The notes beneath the pieces are model-generated. The model was not told where the DNA came from and made no database searches. It saw only the letters and a list, made by a program, of their open reading frames with translations. The position numbers and the translations under genes were made by a program. 64,000 nucleotides of DNA, from NCBI GenBank assembly GCA_042408875.1, contig JBHOQS010000015.1:62001-126000 (forward strand), given 5' to 3'. This stretch comes from JBHOQS01 sp042408875. Its GTDB lineage: Bacteria > Chloroflexota > UBA11872 > JBHOQS01. Positions 28,110 through 37,356 of this stretch are shown here, piece by piece (positions within the stretch are counted from its first letter, which is position 1; the number at the start of each line of letters is the position of its first letter).

Positions 28110-31100
28110 GTGCATGTGAGGCTGCCCGCTCGCAGCTCCTCGTCCCGTCCGGTGCACCTTCCTGGCGGTGCCACTGTGGGCGCGCCGGGCGCGCGCCCGC
28201 CCATGGTGCCGCTCGGCGTACTCGCGCTGACGCTGCCCGCGTTCCTCGTGCGGCTCTGGGGTATCGATTGGGAAAACCTCTGGTGGGATGAGGCGCTCAG
28301 CGTGTACCGTGCCAGCTCGACCTGGCCGGAGTTGCTCACGAACACGATCCGCATCCAGGGGACAGAGACGAAAGACCTGCACCCGCCGCTGTATTTCGTC
28401 TTCCTCCGCCTGTGGATGCTCGGTGCCGGCCAGAGCGAGTTCGCCGCGCGCGCGCTCTCAGCTATGCTCGGCGTGCTCCTCGTGCCCCTCGGAGCCGCGC
28501 TGGCGGCCCGGTTGGTCGGGCGCCGGGCCACGCTGCCCGCGGCAGCTCTGGCGGCGTTCTCTCCGTTTGCCGTGTGGTACGGCCAGGAAGCGCGCATGTA
28601 CACGCTTGTGCCGCTGCTCAGCGCGCTCTCGGTCTACGTGCTGCTCCGGGCACTCGAAGAGCAACAGCTCAGGCTCTACGTGGCGTATCTGGCCACCACC
28701 GCGGCGCTGCTCTACACACACTACTTCGGTCTCTTTCTCCTGGCGGTCCACGCCGGTTGCGTACTGCTAGCGGCGCGACAACAGGCGCGCCGTGGCCTGC
28801 GCTGGAGTCTCCACCCGCTGCGCGCTCCCGACCGGGCTGTGCCGCTCCTGGCGGTGCTCATCGGCGCACCGCTCACACCGTATATCGTGTGGCGGCTCAC
28901 GACGGGGCATGAGTGGGGACGCCGGCTCATCTCGCTGCCGCAGATCCTCTGGGACACCTGGCGTGTGCACCTGGCCGGCCTGGCTGGTGGCTGGCATGCC
29001 GAAGCGCTCAGCGTGGCTGTCGCGGGCGCATGCGCGGTGGTCGCGCTGGTTTTGTCCAGGCAGCGGTCCCCTCGCCCGGCACTGGCGCTGGGACCGTCGA
29101 GCGTCGGGGGGAACGGCCATCCAAGCCATACGGGCCATGCGAACTCTGCAGGTGCTGTATACCGAGCTGCCGGACCGCGCTGGGATATGCTGGCCATCTA
29201 TCTCCTCGTCCCTGTAGTGGCGATCTTCCTGCTTTCGCTGATCAAGCCGCTCTTTGGCCACATCAGGTATATGAGCATCGTGTCGCCGGCGCTGTACAGT
29301 GCATTGGGTGGGGCCATCGCCTCCTCTCGCCGTGGCGGTGTGCTGCTGGCCGGCCTAGCCGGCCTGGCGATGCTCTACGGGAACGCTGCCCAGCGTCTTG
29401 ACCCCGCCTCGAGGCGCGAGGCATACGCCGCGGCCATGCAGTTCGTCGAGCGCCACAGCCAGCCGGGGGACGCCGTCATCTTCTACGCGAACGGCTCGGA
29501 GCCTGCGTTCCTCTATTACGTCAAGCGCGGGCTCCCGTGGTACTCGCTGCCGCGCCCGGAGCACGACCGCACCGACCCGCGGCTGATCGGAGAAGAATTG
29601 GCGCCTATCGCGCAGGCCCACCCGCGTGTCTGGCTGGTCACCCTGGGCGCGGAGATGGCCGACCCGCGTGGGCTGATCGTCGAATGGCTGGAGACACATG
29701 CGGTACGCAGCCTGAGCGCCAGCTTCTGGGGTGGCGGCTTCGGCAGAGCGCTTGAGGTGGCGCGCTATGAGACCCGGCCAGTGTACGGGACTGCACGTGC
29801 GGAGGTCACCGGGCTCGGTGCCGGCGGGACTAGCACTTGGCCCGGTGCGCTGCTGGTGCAGGCGGCCAGCCCAGGCGTCAATCTGGGGAACGCGCTGCGT
29901 TTGCACCAGGCCGTTTTTATCGTTGACACCGGCGCCGGCAGCGCCACAGCAACCTATTACTGGGAGGTGCTTCGCCCGGTTACGAACGAACTCGTGGTGT
30001 CAACCCGTATCGTGGACGGTGAAGGGCGAACGTGGGCGCAGCGCGACAGCCCGCCTCTGAATGGCAGCGCCCTGGCCTCCCAGTGGCAGGCCGGCACGTT
30101 CGTCCGCGATGTTCACGACCTGACGCTTGAGGACGGGATGCCACCCGGCCACTATTACCTTGTGCTGGAGGTCTACTCGCTCCCGGCACAGCGTGGTCTG
30201 GAAATTATAAACGAGCAGGGCATCGGCAGCGGGACGCTGGTCCGTCTCGGTGAATTCACGACTGTCGCACCCGCGCCTGCTGTGCCTCCCCGGCGACTGC
30301 TCCCCGTCCGCATGGGCCCGATCGACTTGCTGGAGGCCCGCCTGGGAACCGGGAGCGCGAAACCTGGCGAGCGCCTGCGGGTCCAGGGTCTGGTGCAGCT
30401 CACTGGGCAGGGCGCCGCTGGGGTAGCTGGCGGGGCTGGCGCGCCACAGCCGGTTCTGCGCGCGCGGCTGGTAGATGCGCAGGGCCATACCGTACGGGAA
30501 GCCAGTGCGCCGCTCGGGCTACTGTTCGGGGAGGATACTGGGCAGGACCGCGGTCGCGGTGCTGTGCTGGGATGGAAGCTGGACCTCCTGCTTCCCGCGG
30601 GCTTGCCGAGCGGCCGCTACCGTGCACAGGTCGCCCTTGACGCGCCCGGCGCCAGGGCTGCTGCGATCCGCTGGGGACGCCTGCTGCACCCGTCGGTGTG
30701 GCGTCCTGCAGTCTCCAGCGATGGTGGCCCGGCCACTGCGCCGGCGTTGCGCTGGCCGCGCCCGGCGGGTCACCCGGTTGGCGGCGGCTGGGTCGAGGTC
30801 GGCGAGGTCCTCGTCCAGGGACGCACTCCTGACCTCCATTCCCCGCGGCCGCAGCATGTCATCTCGGTGCGGGTGGGCGAAGCCATCCAGCTCATCGGGT
30901 ATGATGTGAGCACGACGAGCATACGGCCCGGCGAGACGCTCTACCTCACGCTCTACTGGCGCTGCACCGCAGCGATGGAGACCAGCTATACCGTCTTCAC
31001 GCACCTACTCGATCCGTCCGGCCGGCTGCGCGGCCAACATGATGACATACCCCACCGCGGTGAGCTCCCGACGACGAGCTGGGTTGCTGGGGAGTACATC

Positions 31101-31283
31101 ACCGATCGCTATGAGCTCCAGCTCGCTGCAGACGCACCGCCTGGAATATACTGGCTGGAAGTCGGCATGTATGATGCCCGTACGCTGGTCCGGTTACCGC
31201 TCTACGCTGATGGCGCGCGGCTTGCGGACGACCGCGTGCTTCTGACACAGATCATGGTGCAGCCCGCCGCACCACTGCAATGA
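28110..31283 (+). CDS. Large GT-C (GT39/PMT-like) membrane glycosyltransferase with three C-terminal beta-sandwich-like repeats
   Basis: A 1057-residue protein. The first ~430 residues hold 10 or more membrane helices with the GT-C signature: acidic pair in WWDEALSVYRA in the first outer loop, HPPLYFVFLRLWM, and YGQEARMYTLVPL. Such enzymes use polyprenyl-phosphate sugars and act outside the membrane. The remaining half is extracytoplasmic and appears to contain three related modules (about 607-711, 730-845 and 920-1050), the last being PGETLYLTLYWRC ... YTVFTHLLDPSGRLRGQ ... PPGIYWLEVGMYD. GTG at 28110 begins 19 nt after the GT4 gene. Confidence 0.85.
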   Translation: MHVRLPARSSSSRPVHLPGGATVGAPGARPPMVPLGVLALTLPAFLVRLWGIDWENLWWDEALSVYRASSTWPELLTNTIRIQGTETKDLHPPLYFVFLRLWMLGAGQSEFAARALSAMLGVLLVPLGAALAARLVGRRATLPAAALAAFSPFAVWYGQEARMYTLVPLLSALSVYVLLRALEEQQLRLYVAYLATTAALLYTHYFGLFLLAVHAGCVLLAARQQARRGLRWSLHPLRAPDRAVPLLAVLIGAPLTPYIVWRLTTGHEWGRRLISLPQILWDTWRVHLAGLAGGWHAEALSVAVAGACAVVALVLSRQRSPRPALALGPSSVGGNGHPSHTGHANSAGAVYRAAGPRWDMLAIYLLVPVVAIFLLSLIKPLFGHIRYMSIVSPALYSALGGAIASSRRGGVLLAGLAGLAMLYGNAAQRLDPASRREAYAAAMQFVERHSQPGDAVIFYANGSEPAFLYYVKRGLPWYSLPRPEHDRTDPRLIGEELAPIAQAHPRVWLVTLGAEMADPRGLIVEWLETHAVRSLSASFWGGGFGRALEVARYETRPVYGTARAEVTGLGAGGTSTWPGALLVQAASPGVNLGNALRLHQAVFIVDTGAGSATATYYWEVLRPVTNELVVSTRIVDGEGRTWAQRDSPPLNGSALASQWQAGTFVRDVHDLTLEDGMPPGHYYLVLEVYSLPAQRGLEIINEQGIGSGTLVRLGEFTTVAPAPAVPPRRLLPVRMGPIDLLEARLGTGSAKPGERLRVQGLVQLTGQGAAGVAGGAGAPQPVLRARLVDAQGHTVREASAPLGLLFGEDTGQDRGRGAVLGWKLDLLLPAGLPSGRYRAQVALDAPGARAAAIRWGRLLHPSVWRPAVSSDGGPATAPALRWPRPAGHPVGGGWVEVGEVLVQGRTPDLHSPRPQHVISVRVGEAIQLIGYDVSTTSIRPGETLYLTLYWRCTAAMETSYTVFTHLLDPSGRLRGQHDDIPHRGELPTTSWVAGEYITDRYELQLAADAPPGIYWLEVGMYDARTLVRLPLYADGARLADDRVLLTQIMVQPAAPLQ

Positions 31284-33250
31284 GCCGGCGTGCGGGTCGT
31301 GGAGGCAGCATGACGAGAACGGTGCTCAGCCCGCCTGAGCAAGCCGCGTACTCTGTACCGGCACAACAGGCCGCGCCTCATCCACCGCACCGTGCTGCCA
31401 GCGTGGCCGTAGCTCTCCTTGCTGTCTGGTGCTTCTTCGTCAGTGCGGTGTACAGCGTTGCCACGCCGATCTTTGAGGCGCCGGATGAGCCCTTCCACTT
31501 CGCCTATGTCCGCTGGCTTGCCTCCGGCCGCGGCCTGCCCGTGGTCGATCCGCTCCGGCCGGAAGCCTGGCGCCAGGAAGGCACGCAGCCGCCGCTCTAC
31601 TACGCGATCGGGGCGCTGCTCACCAGTTGGCTTGATACGGGCGACCTCCCGCTCGTGCTCGCATTCAATCCGCACGCCCGTCTAGGCGTCCCCGACGCCA
31701 CGGACAATCGCAATGCGGTGATCCATACCCCTCGTGAGCATTTTCCGTACCGAGGCTCCGTGTTCGTGGTGCATCTCCTGCGGCTGCTCTCTGCCGCGCT
31801 GGCCGCCCTCACCATCCTGGCCACGTACATGCTGGCGAGAGCGGTGTGGCCAGAGCGGCGGAGCGCGGCCCTGCTCGCTGCGGCGCTCGTGGCCGCGAAT
31901 CCTATGTTCCTATTCATCAGCGCATCAGTGAACAACGACGCGCTGGCTACGCTGCTTGCGACGACTTGCCTGACACTCACGGTATACGCCGCAGTGCGGC
32001 CCTCTCGCTGGGGTGCGCTGGCAGCCGGGGCAGCTGGTGGGCTGGCGCTGCTGGCGAAGCTGAACACTGCGTGGGTTATCCCACTGGCCGCGCTCTATAC
32101 CGGCATGTGCACATACCGTCGGGAGGGGCCGGGCGCGGCGCTGCGCGCTGTCAGTGCGATGCTGCTGGCCGCCGTCGCGGTGGCCGGCTGGTGGCCGGCG
32201 CGCAATCTGCTGGTCTACGGCGACCTGGCTGGCCTGGCCGCGCACCTGGCCGTGATGGGCAGCGCGCCCCGCCGCGAGGTCGCCCAGCTTCTCGACGAGC
32301 TGGCAGGGCTGCGTTTCGCTTTCTGGGGCATCTTCGGCTGGTTCAATGTCCTGCCACCGCTCGCCTACTACATCCCCTTCTGGAGCGCCACCTGCGCGGG
32401 GCTAGTCGGGCTGGCCTTGCAGGTAGGTTCGGGACGCCGGGGCAGCTCACCCGTGACTGTGCCCGCGCGACCTGGCCAGGCGCCACTGTGGCTGCTTACC
32501 GGGGCGGTCCTCTCGGCCCTGGGCAGCCTGCTGTGGTGGACCCTCCAGACACAGGGCGCACAAGGGCGGCTGCTCTTTCCGGCGTGGCCCGCTGCGGCGG
32601 TCCTGCTGGTCTACGGCTGGGAGCGGCTTGCCGGCGCGCGCCGGTTGCTCCCCTTCGGGAGCGCTCTCGTAGCTGCACAGGCCGTGCTCGCTGCCGTGAC
32701 CCCGCTCGCCGTGATCGCCCCGGCCTATCACCTTCCGGCCGACAGCCAGCCAGGGCTCGGCCAGGCCCGTCCCGCGGCAGCGGGGACCGGCGAGCTCTGG
32801 CGGTATGACGGCCGTATCGCTCTGCTCGCAGCGGAGCTTCCAGCCACTGTGCGCCCCGGCGAGCCAGTAGTAGTTACCCTGCACTGGCGAGCGCTGGACG
32901 CGCCGGGCCGGAACCTGTCGGTGTACGTCCAAGTCCTGGCGCCGTCGGGCCGTAAAGTCGGGCAGCGCGATAGCTTCCCCGGCGGAGGCCTCGCACCCAC
33001 AGTCTACTGGCGTGCCGGTGATGAACTCATCGAGCGCGTTACCGTACCGCTGGAGCCCGACCTGCCACCTGGGGAGTATACGGTCCTGGTCGGCCTGTAC
33101 GATCTCGCGCCGCCGGCCCATCTGTTCCTGCCAGCGCCGGCCTCCAGCGACCGCATCCGTGACTCCCGCTACATCGTCGCCGGAACAGTGCGCCTCGTAG
33201 CTACGCAGCCCGAGGCAGGACAGGCTGCCGGGGAGGGCGGACGGCAGTGA
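31280..33250 (+). CDS. GT-C membrane glycosyltransferase with one C-terminal beta-sandwich-like module
   Basis: A 656-residue protein with 10-12 membrane helices. The GT-C motif is FEAPDEPFHFAYVRWL in the first loop, followed by EGTQPPLYYAIGALL, and FISASVNNDALATLLAT. Residues about 507-640 repeat the module of the preceding protein (PGEPVVVTLHWRALD ... VYVQVLAPSGRKVGQRDS ... PPGEYTVLVGLYD). It probably transfers a sugar from a lipid carrier to an extracellular acceptor. Its ATG overlaps the preceding stop as ATGA. An ATG at 31310 is possible. Confidence 0.83.
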   Translation: MSRRAGRGGSMTRTVLSPPEQAAYSVPAQQAAPHPPHRAASVAVALLAVWCFFVSAVYSVATPIFEAPDEPFHFAYVRWLASGRGLPVVDPLRPEAWRQEGTQPPLYYAIGALLTSWLDTGDLPLVLAFNPHARLGVPDATDNRNAVIHTPREHFPYRGSVFVVHLLRLLSAALAALTILATYMLARAVWPERRSAALLAAALVAANPMFLFISASVNNDALATLLATTCLTLTVYAAVRPSRWGALAAGAAGGLALLAKLNTAWVIPLAALYTGMCTYRREGPGAALRAVSAMLLAAVAVAGWWPARNLLVYGDLAGLAAHLAVMGSAPRREVAQLLDELAGLRFAFWGIFGWFNVLPPLAYYIPFWSATCAGLVGLALQVGSGRRGSSPVTVPARPGQAPLWLLTGAVLSALGSLLWWTLQTQGAQGRLLFPAWPAAAVLLVYGWERLAGARRLLPFGSALVAAQAVLAAVTPLAVIAPAYHLPADSQPGLGQARPAAAGTGELWRYDGRIALLAAELPATVRPGEPVVVTLHWRALDAPGRNLSVYVQVLAPSGRKVGQRDSFPGGGLAPTVYWRAGDELIERVTVPLEPDLPPGEYTVLVGLYDLAPPAHLFLPAPASSDRIRDSRYIVAGTVRLVATQPEAGQAAGEGGRQ

Positions 33251-35706
33251 CCCGTGGCGACCTCGCGGCGATCGCCGCCGTGCTGCTGCTTCCGGTGGCG
33301 CTGTTCTGGCGCGTGCTGTTCGACGGCGCGACCATGCCGCCGGGCGGCGGTGACTTCGCCGCGTTCGTCTACCCCAACTTCGTCTTCGCCGCACGCTGGC
33401 TCCAGCAGGGCACACTGCCCCTGTGGAATCCCCACTTCTTTTCCGGCGCGCCGTTCCAGGCCGACGTGCAGACCGGGCTCTTCTATCCATTGAACCTCCT
33501 CGCGCTGCTCAGTGCACGGCCATTCACCTACCGGGCGCTTGAGCTTCTGGCCATCGCCCACTACAGCCTGACTGGCCTGCTTATGTGGCTCTACCTGCGG
33601 CGCCTGGGTGTCGGACAGCTTGCCTCCCTGGCCGGGGCTGCGGCGTGGCAGGCCTGCGGGTTCCTGGTCGCACACCTCGGGCATTACAACATGCTGGCTG
33701 TAGCGGCCTGGCTGCCTGGCCTGCTCCTTGCCCTGGAGGCCGCCCTGCCGGCCCTGCGAGGGCCCGCGCTCGGGCGCGCGGCGCGGCCGGTGGGAGCCGC
33801 TGCCCTGGTGTACGGGCTGTCGGCGCTGGCCGGACACACGCAGATGACACTGTACCTGGGCCTCGCCGGGACGATCTACCTGCCGGCTCGTCTGCTGACT
33901 AGCCTGGATGCCGGACCGGCCGCCAGCGCCCTGCGCGGCAAGCTGCTGGCGCGCGGGCTCGCTGCTGCGGCGCTCGTGCTTATGCTCGGTGGCGGCATCG
34001 CTGCGGTGCAGTACCTGCCCACCCTGGAGCTAGCGCGGGTCTCGGTACGCGCAGCTATCACGTTTGAGCAGGGCCGTGAGTTCGCCCTGCCTGCGGCCGC
34101 CCTGCTGCTGTTCCTGGCGCCGGGCTTCTTCGGCTCGGCCCAGACCGGGATATGGTATCTTTCCAGCCTGACCGAGAGCTACACCTACACCGGCATCGTC
34201 GTGCTGGTGCTCGCCTCCGCCGGGGTCCTGCTGCCACGCCCACAGGTGCGGCGCCTTGCGCTCCTGCTGGCAGCCCTGGCGGCGGGGAGCTTGCTGCTCG
34301 CCCTCGGCGATGAGACCGCGTTGTATGGATGGCTGTGGCGAGGGGTGCCGCTCTTCGATCGATTGCGTGCGGCAGGGCGTTTCCTGCTGCTCACGCACGT
34401 TGCCCTTGCGACCCTCGCTGCGCTCGGGCTCGACGGCCTACGGCCGCCCTGGGGCACCCGCCACCGCCTGTTTGTTGATCGCCTGCTAGCGGCCTGGGGG
34501 CTGCTGCTGGCCGCCCTGGTCCTGCTGGCGCTGCCCACTGGCTATCTGGGTCTGGCGCTATATGCCAGCCGCGATGCCGTACTGGCCCAGCGAGCCGGCG
34601 CAGCACTGGGATCGCTGACGGTCGCCGCGCTGCTTCTAGGCCTGACCCTGGGGCTCCTGGCCCTCTACCGGTCCGGCCGGCTGGGCTGGACATCCTTCGC
34701 TGGACTCATGCTTGTCCTGTTGCTGGCCGACCTCCACGGCGCGAACGGGCGCTACAACCCTACGACTGCTGATATCCTCTCAGCCTACCGCCATCCCGAG
34801 GCTGTGCAGTTCCTTGCCTCCCAGCCAGGCATCTTCCGAGTGGACAGCGACACCGGCATCGACGATATCTGGCACCCCAGCCTGCCGGCGCTGGCTGGCT
34901 ATGAGAGCACCTGGGGCCTGTTCAACCCGCTCGGCCTGGCCGAGTATCAGGTGCTGCTCAAGGGCCACCTCCGCGACCGCTCGAGCAGGCTCTACCAGTT
35001 CCTGAATGCACGCTATCTGGTGGTGAAGAAGGGCGAGCGCCCGCCCGGTGAAACGTTCCGTCCGGTGTTCCTCCAGGACCCGCGGGTCGACATTTACGAA
35101 AACGCCCAGGCGCTCCCGCGGGCGTTCGTCGTGTACGACGCTCAGGTCGTGGACGGCCGCGCGGCCGCGCTGGCAGCCATCACCACCCCCGGTTTCGATC
35201 CGGCGCGCACGGTTGTGCTCGAACGCAGCCAGGGAGATATACCGGCCAGCGCTGCCCCGTCGCCGCAGCCCTCCTTCACACCCGCTGAGCTCGAACAGAC
35301 AGGACCTGGACGGCTGCGCGTGCGCGTGCAGGCAGCGCGTCCAGGCTGGCTGGTGCTGAGCGAGGTCTGGTACCGCGGTTGGCATGCGAGGGTGGACGGC
35401 CAAGCTGCACCGGTGCGACGTGCCAACTGGCTCTTCCGCGCCGTGCCGGTGGATACGGGAGAGCACATCGTCGAGCTCTGGTTTGCCCCTGCCACCTTCG
35501 TCGCAGGAGCGGCGATCAGTGTCGCATCGCTGCTGGCGTGCCTGGTCCTGCTCTCACCGCTCCCCCAGCGCCTGGGCAGAGGCAGAGTGCAGGCGCCGTC
35601 TTCAGGGCGCTGTACGCCAGATATGTGCGATCCGCTGCACGACGGTGATGCTCGAGATGATGGCCAGCGCAGCAATAGCGATTTCCAGCGTCGGCCGGCC
35701 GAGTAG
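33247..35706 (+). CDS. YfhO-family polytopic membrane protein
   Basis: An 819-residue protein with about 12-14 membrane helices. The pattern GGGDFAAFVYPNFVFAARWL, LWNPHFFSGAPFQADVQTG and LLGHYNM-like AHLGHYNMLAVAAWLPGLLL is that of YfhO proteins, which are GT-C-like and have been tied to lipid-linked sugar modification. A C-terminal soluble domain (VLSEVWYRGWHARVDGQAAP) and a last membrane helix follow. The final ~39 residues are encoded antisense to the pgsA-like gene, a 105-nt tail-to-tail overlap. GTG at 33247 overlaps the previous stop (GTGA). Confidence 0.82.
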   Translation: MTRGDLAAIAAVLLLPVALFWRVLFDGATMPPGGGDFAAFVYPNFVFAARWLQQGTLPLWNPHFFSGAPFQADVQTGLFYPLNLLALLSARPFTYRALELLAIAHYSLTGLLMWLYLRRLGVGQLASLAGAAAWQACGFLVAHLGHYNMLAVAAWLPGLLLALEAALPALRGPALGRAARPVGAAALVYGLSALAGHTQMTLYLGLAGTIYLPARLLTSLDAGPAASALRGKLLARGLAAAALVLMLGGGIAAVQYLPTLELARVSVRAAITFEQGREFALPAAALLLFLAPGFFGSAQTGIWYLSSLTESYTYTGIVVLVLASAGVLLPRPQVRRLALLLAALAAGSLLLALGDETALYGWLWRGVPLFDRLRAAGRFLLLTHVALATLAALGLDGLRPPWGTRHRLFVDRLLAAWGLLLAALVLLALPTGYLGLALYASRDAVLAQRAGAALGSLTVAALLLGLTLGLLALYRSGRLGWTSFAGLMLVLLLADLHGANGRYNPTTADILSAYRHPEAVQFLASQPGIFRVDSDTGIDDIWHPSLPALAGYESTWGLFNPLGLAEYQVLLKGHLRDRSSRLYQFLNARYLVVKKGERPPGETFRPVFLQDPRVDIYENAQALPRAFVVYDAQVVDGRAAALAAITTPGFDPARTVVLERSQGDIPASAAPSPQPSFTPAELEQTGPGRLRVRVQAARPGWLVLSEVWYRGWHARVDGQAAPVRRANWLFRAVPVDTGEHIVELWFAPATFVAGAAISVASLLACLVLLSPLPQRLGRGRVQAPSSGRCTPDMCDPLHDGDARDDGQRSNSDFQRRPAE

Positions 35707-36186
35707 CAACCCCAGGCCCAGCGCCACCACCCGCTCCGGACGCTGAAAGAGGCCGACCTTACACTCGAGCCCCAACCCCTCGGCGCGAGCACGGGCATAG
35801 CTAACCATGAGCGAGCCGATCACCGCCATGTACGTGAGCGCCAGCTCCAGCAGCGAGCCACCGTGCTGGTAGTAGTATAGGAGCACGCCGAAGAACAGCG
35901 CCGCCTCGGAGATGCGGTCCATAGTTGAATCGAAGAAGGCCCCGAAAACAGTCTTCCTGTTCGCCACGCGGGCGAGCGCACCGTCGAGCATATCGAAGGC
36001 GCCGGAGAACAGCACCAGCGCGCCGCCCCAGGCGAGGTGGCCGCTAGCGATCACCGCAGCCGTGGCCAGGTTCAACAGGAAGCCGACCAGGGTCAGGGCG
36101 TTGGGCGAGACGCCGAGGCGCGCCAGCGGCGTAACGCTGCCCTCTGCCACGCGGCGAGCCAGATCAACCAGCCAGGAGGCGAACAT
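35602..36186 (-). CDS. pgsA: CDP-alcohol phosphatidyltransferase, probable phosphatidylinositol phosphate synthase
   Basis: A 194-residue membrane enzyme with about six helices. The full CDP-alcohol motif is present: Asp65, Asp68, Gly69, Ala72, Arg73, Gly82, Asp86 and Asp90. YARARAEGLGL, GLFQRPERV and the ending SSITVVQRIAHIW resemble the actinobacterial enzyme that joins inositol-1-phosphate to CDP-diacylglycerol, better than PgsA of phosphatidylglycerol synthesis. It is last in a set with inositol phosphate synthase, two acyltransferases and a PimA-like mannosyltransferase. The start is 3 nt after the PimA-like stop. The exact acceptor is inferred from motif and context. Confidence 0.85.
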   Translation of the reverse strand: MFASWLVDLARRVAEGSVTPLARLGVSPNALTLVGFLLNLATAAVIASGHLAWGGALVLFSGAFDMLDGALARVANRKTVFGAFFDSTMDRISEAALFFGVLLYYYQHGGSLLELALTYMAVIGSLMVSYARARAEGLGLECKVGLFQRPERVVALGLGLLLGRPTLEIAIAALAIISSITVVQRIAHIWRTAP

Positions 36187-36189
36187 AGG

Positions 36190-37356
36190 CTAGCCCGTGC
36201 TCGGCAGCAGCACACCCGGCACTGGGCGCCGCTGCGCAGCAAGGATGTCTTCGTAATAGGCCAGGATACGCCTGGCGATGCGGTCCCAGGCATAGGCCTG
36301 CACGCGGCGCCGGCCAGCCTCGGCCAGCCGGGCCCGATAGCCGTCATCGGCAATCAGACGGGTCAGCGCCACCGCCAGCGCCGTCGCATCCCCAGGCGGC
36401 ACCAGCAGGCCGGCCTCACCCGCCGCCAGGACTGTGCGATAGCCCTCAATGTTAGAGGCCACCACCGGCTTGCCCGCCGCCATGGCCTCCAGCAGGACGA
36501 TCCCCTGGCTCTCCCGGCCGATCGCCGGGGCGCAGAACAGATCGCAGGACTTATAGTAGCGGATCTTGTCCTCGGGCGAGACGAAGCCCTTGAAGAGCAC
36601 GTCGGTCAGACCAGCCTGCCGCACGAACGTCTCGTAGGCCGCGCGCTGCTCGGCCTCGAAGGCGCCGACCACGAGCAGGCGCACGCTGGGGAATTGCTGC
36701 TTCACGTACGTGAGCGCCTGAAGTAGGTAGAGCAGCCCCTTGCGCTTCTCCAGGCGCCCTACGAAGAGGATGTTCAGGTAACCGTCGCGCAGCTCTGGGA
36801 AGGGCGCCAGGCGCGGGTCGGCGAACTGCTCCAGGTCCACGCCGTTGGGAATGATCTCGTACGTGGCCGGGAAGTACGTGCTGATGAACCGCATGGCCGC
36901 CGTCGAGACAGCAATGCGCCCATGAAGCTTGGCGAAGTAGCGCGCCAAGATCGGCTTACCCAGGCGGTAGCCGGTGTAGGAGCGGCGCGCCGCATGGAAG
37001 GTCGCCACGTTGACGGTCGTGGAATGGCGCAGCACAGTAATCGGTACTGCTGGCGCGAACGGCTCGTGTAGATGGATAATATCGAAGTTCTCGGCGGCAA
37101 GGATCTGCTTCACCCGCCGGGAGAGGGTGAGCGACAGGTTGATGCGCGCCACCGCCTGATTGGCCGGCACACCAATGATCCGCTCTCCCACGCGGTAGAG
37201 GTTGTCGCACGGGAGCTCACGCTCGTCTTTCGAGGACGGCGCCAGAATGCGCACCTGGTGGCCCAGCCGCCGAAACTGCTGGTCAAGGTGCCGGATGTGC
37301 TCGGTGACGCCGCCCGGATAAGCAAAGTCGTATGGCGAGACCAGGGCGATCTTCAT
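36190..37356 (-). CDS. pimA: Family 4 glycosyltransferase, PimA-like (phosphatidylinositol alpha-mannosyltransferase)
   Basis: A 388-residue GT-B enzyme. It follows the mycobacterial PimA pattern closely: ALVSPYDFAYPGGVTEHIRH, DIIHLHEPFAPAVPI, ATFHA, HGRIAVSTAA, IPNGVD, FVGRLEKRKGLLYLLQAL, and CAPAIGRESQGIVLLEAMAA with the donor-binding glutamates. PimA moves mannose from GDP-mannose to the inositol of phosphatidylinositol on the inner membrane face. The ATG at 37356 overlaps the acyltransferase stop (ATGA); the frame is open further upstream but inside that gene. Other GT4 acceptors remain possible, but the neighbours strongly favour this one. Confidence 0.83.
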   Translation of the reverse strand: MKIALVSPYDFAYPGGVTEHIRHLDQQFRRLGHQVRILAPSSKDERELPCDNLYRVGERIIGVPANQAVARINLSLTLSRRVKQILAAENFDIIHLHEPFAPAVPITVLRHSTTVNVATFHAARRSYTGYRLGKPILARYFAKLHGRIAVSTAAMRFISTYFPATYEIIPNGVDLEQFADPRLAPFPELRDGYLNILFVGRLEKRKGLLYLLQALTYVKQQFPSVRLLVVGAFEAEQRAAYETFVRQAGLTDVLFKGFVSPEDKIRYYKSCDLFCAPAIGRESQGIVLLEAMAAGKPVVASNIEGYRTVLAAGEAGLLVPPGDATALAVALTRLIADDGYRARLAEAGRRRVQAYAWDRIARRILAYYEDILAAQRRPVPGVLLPSTG

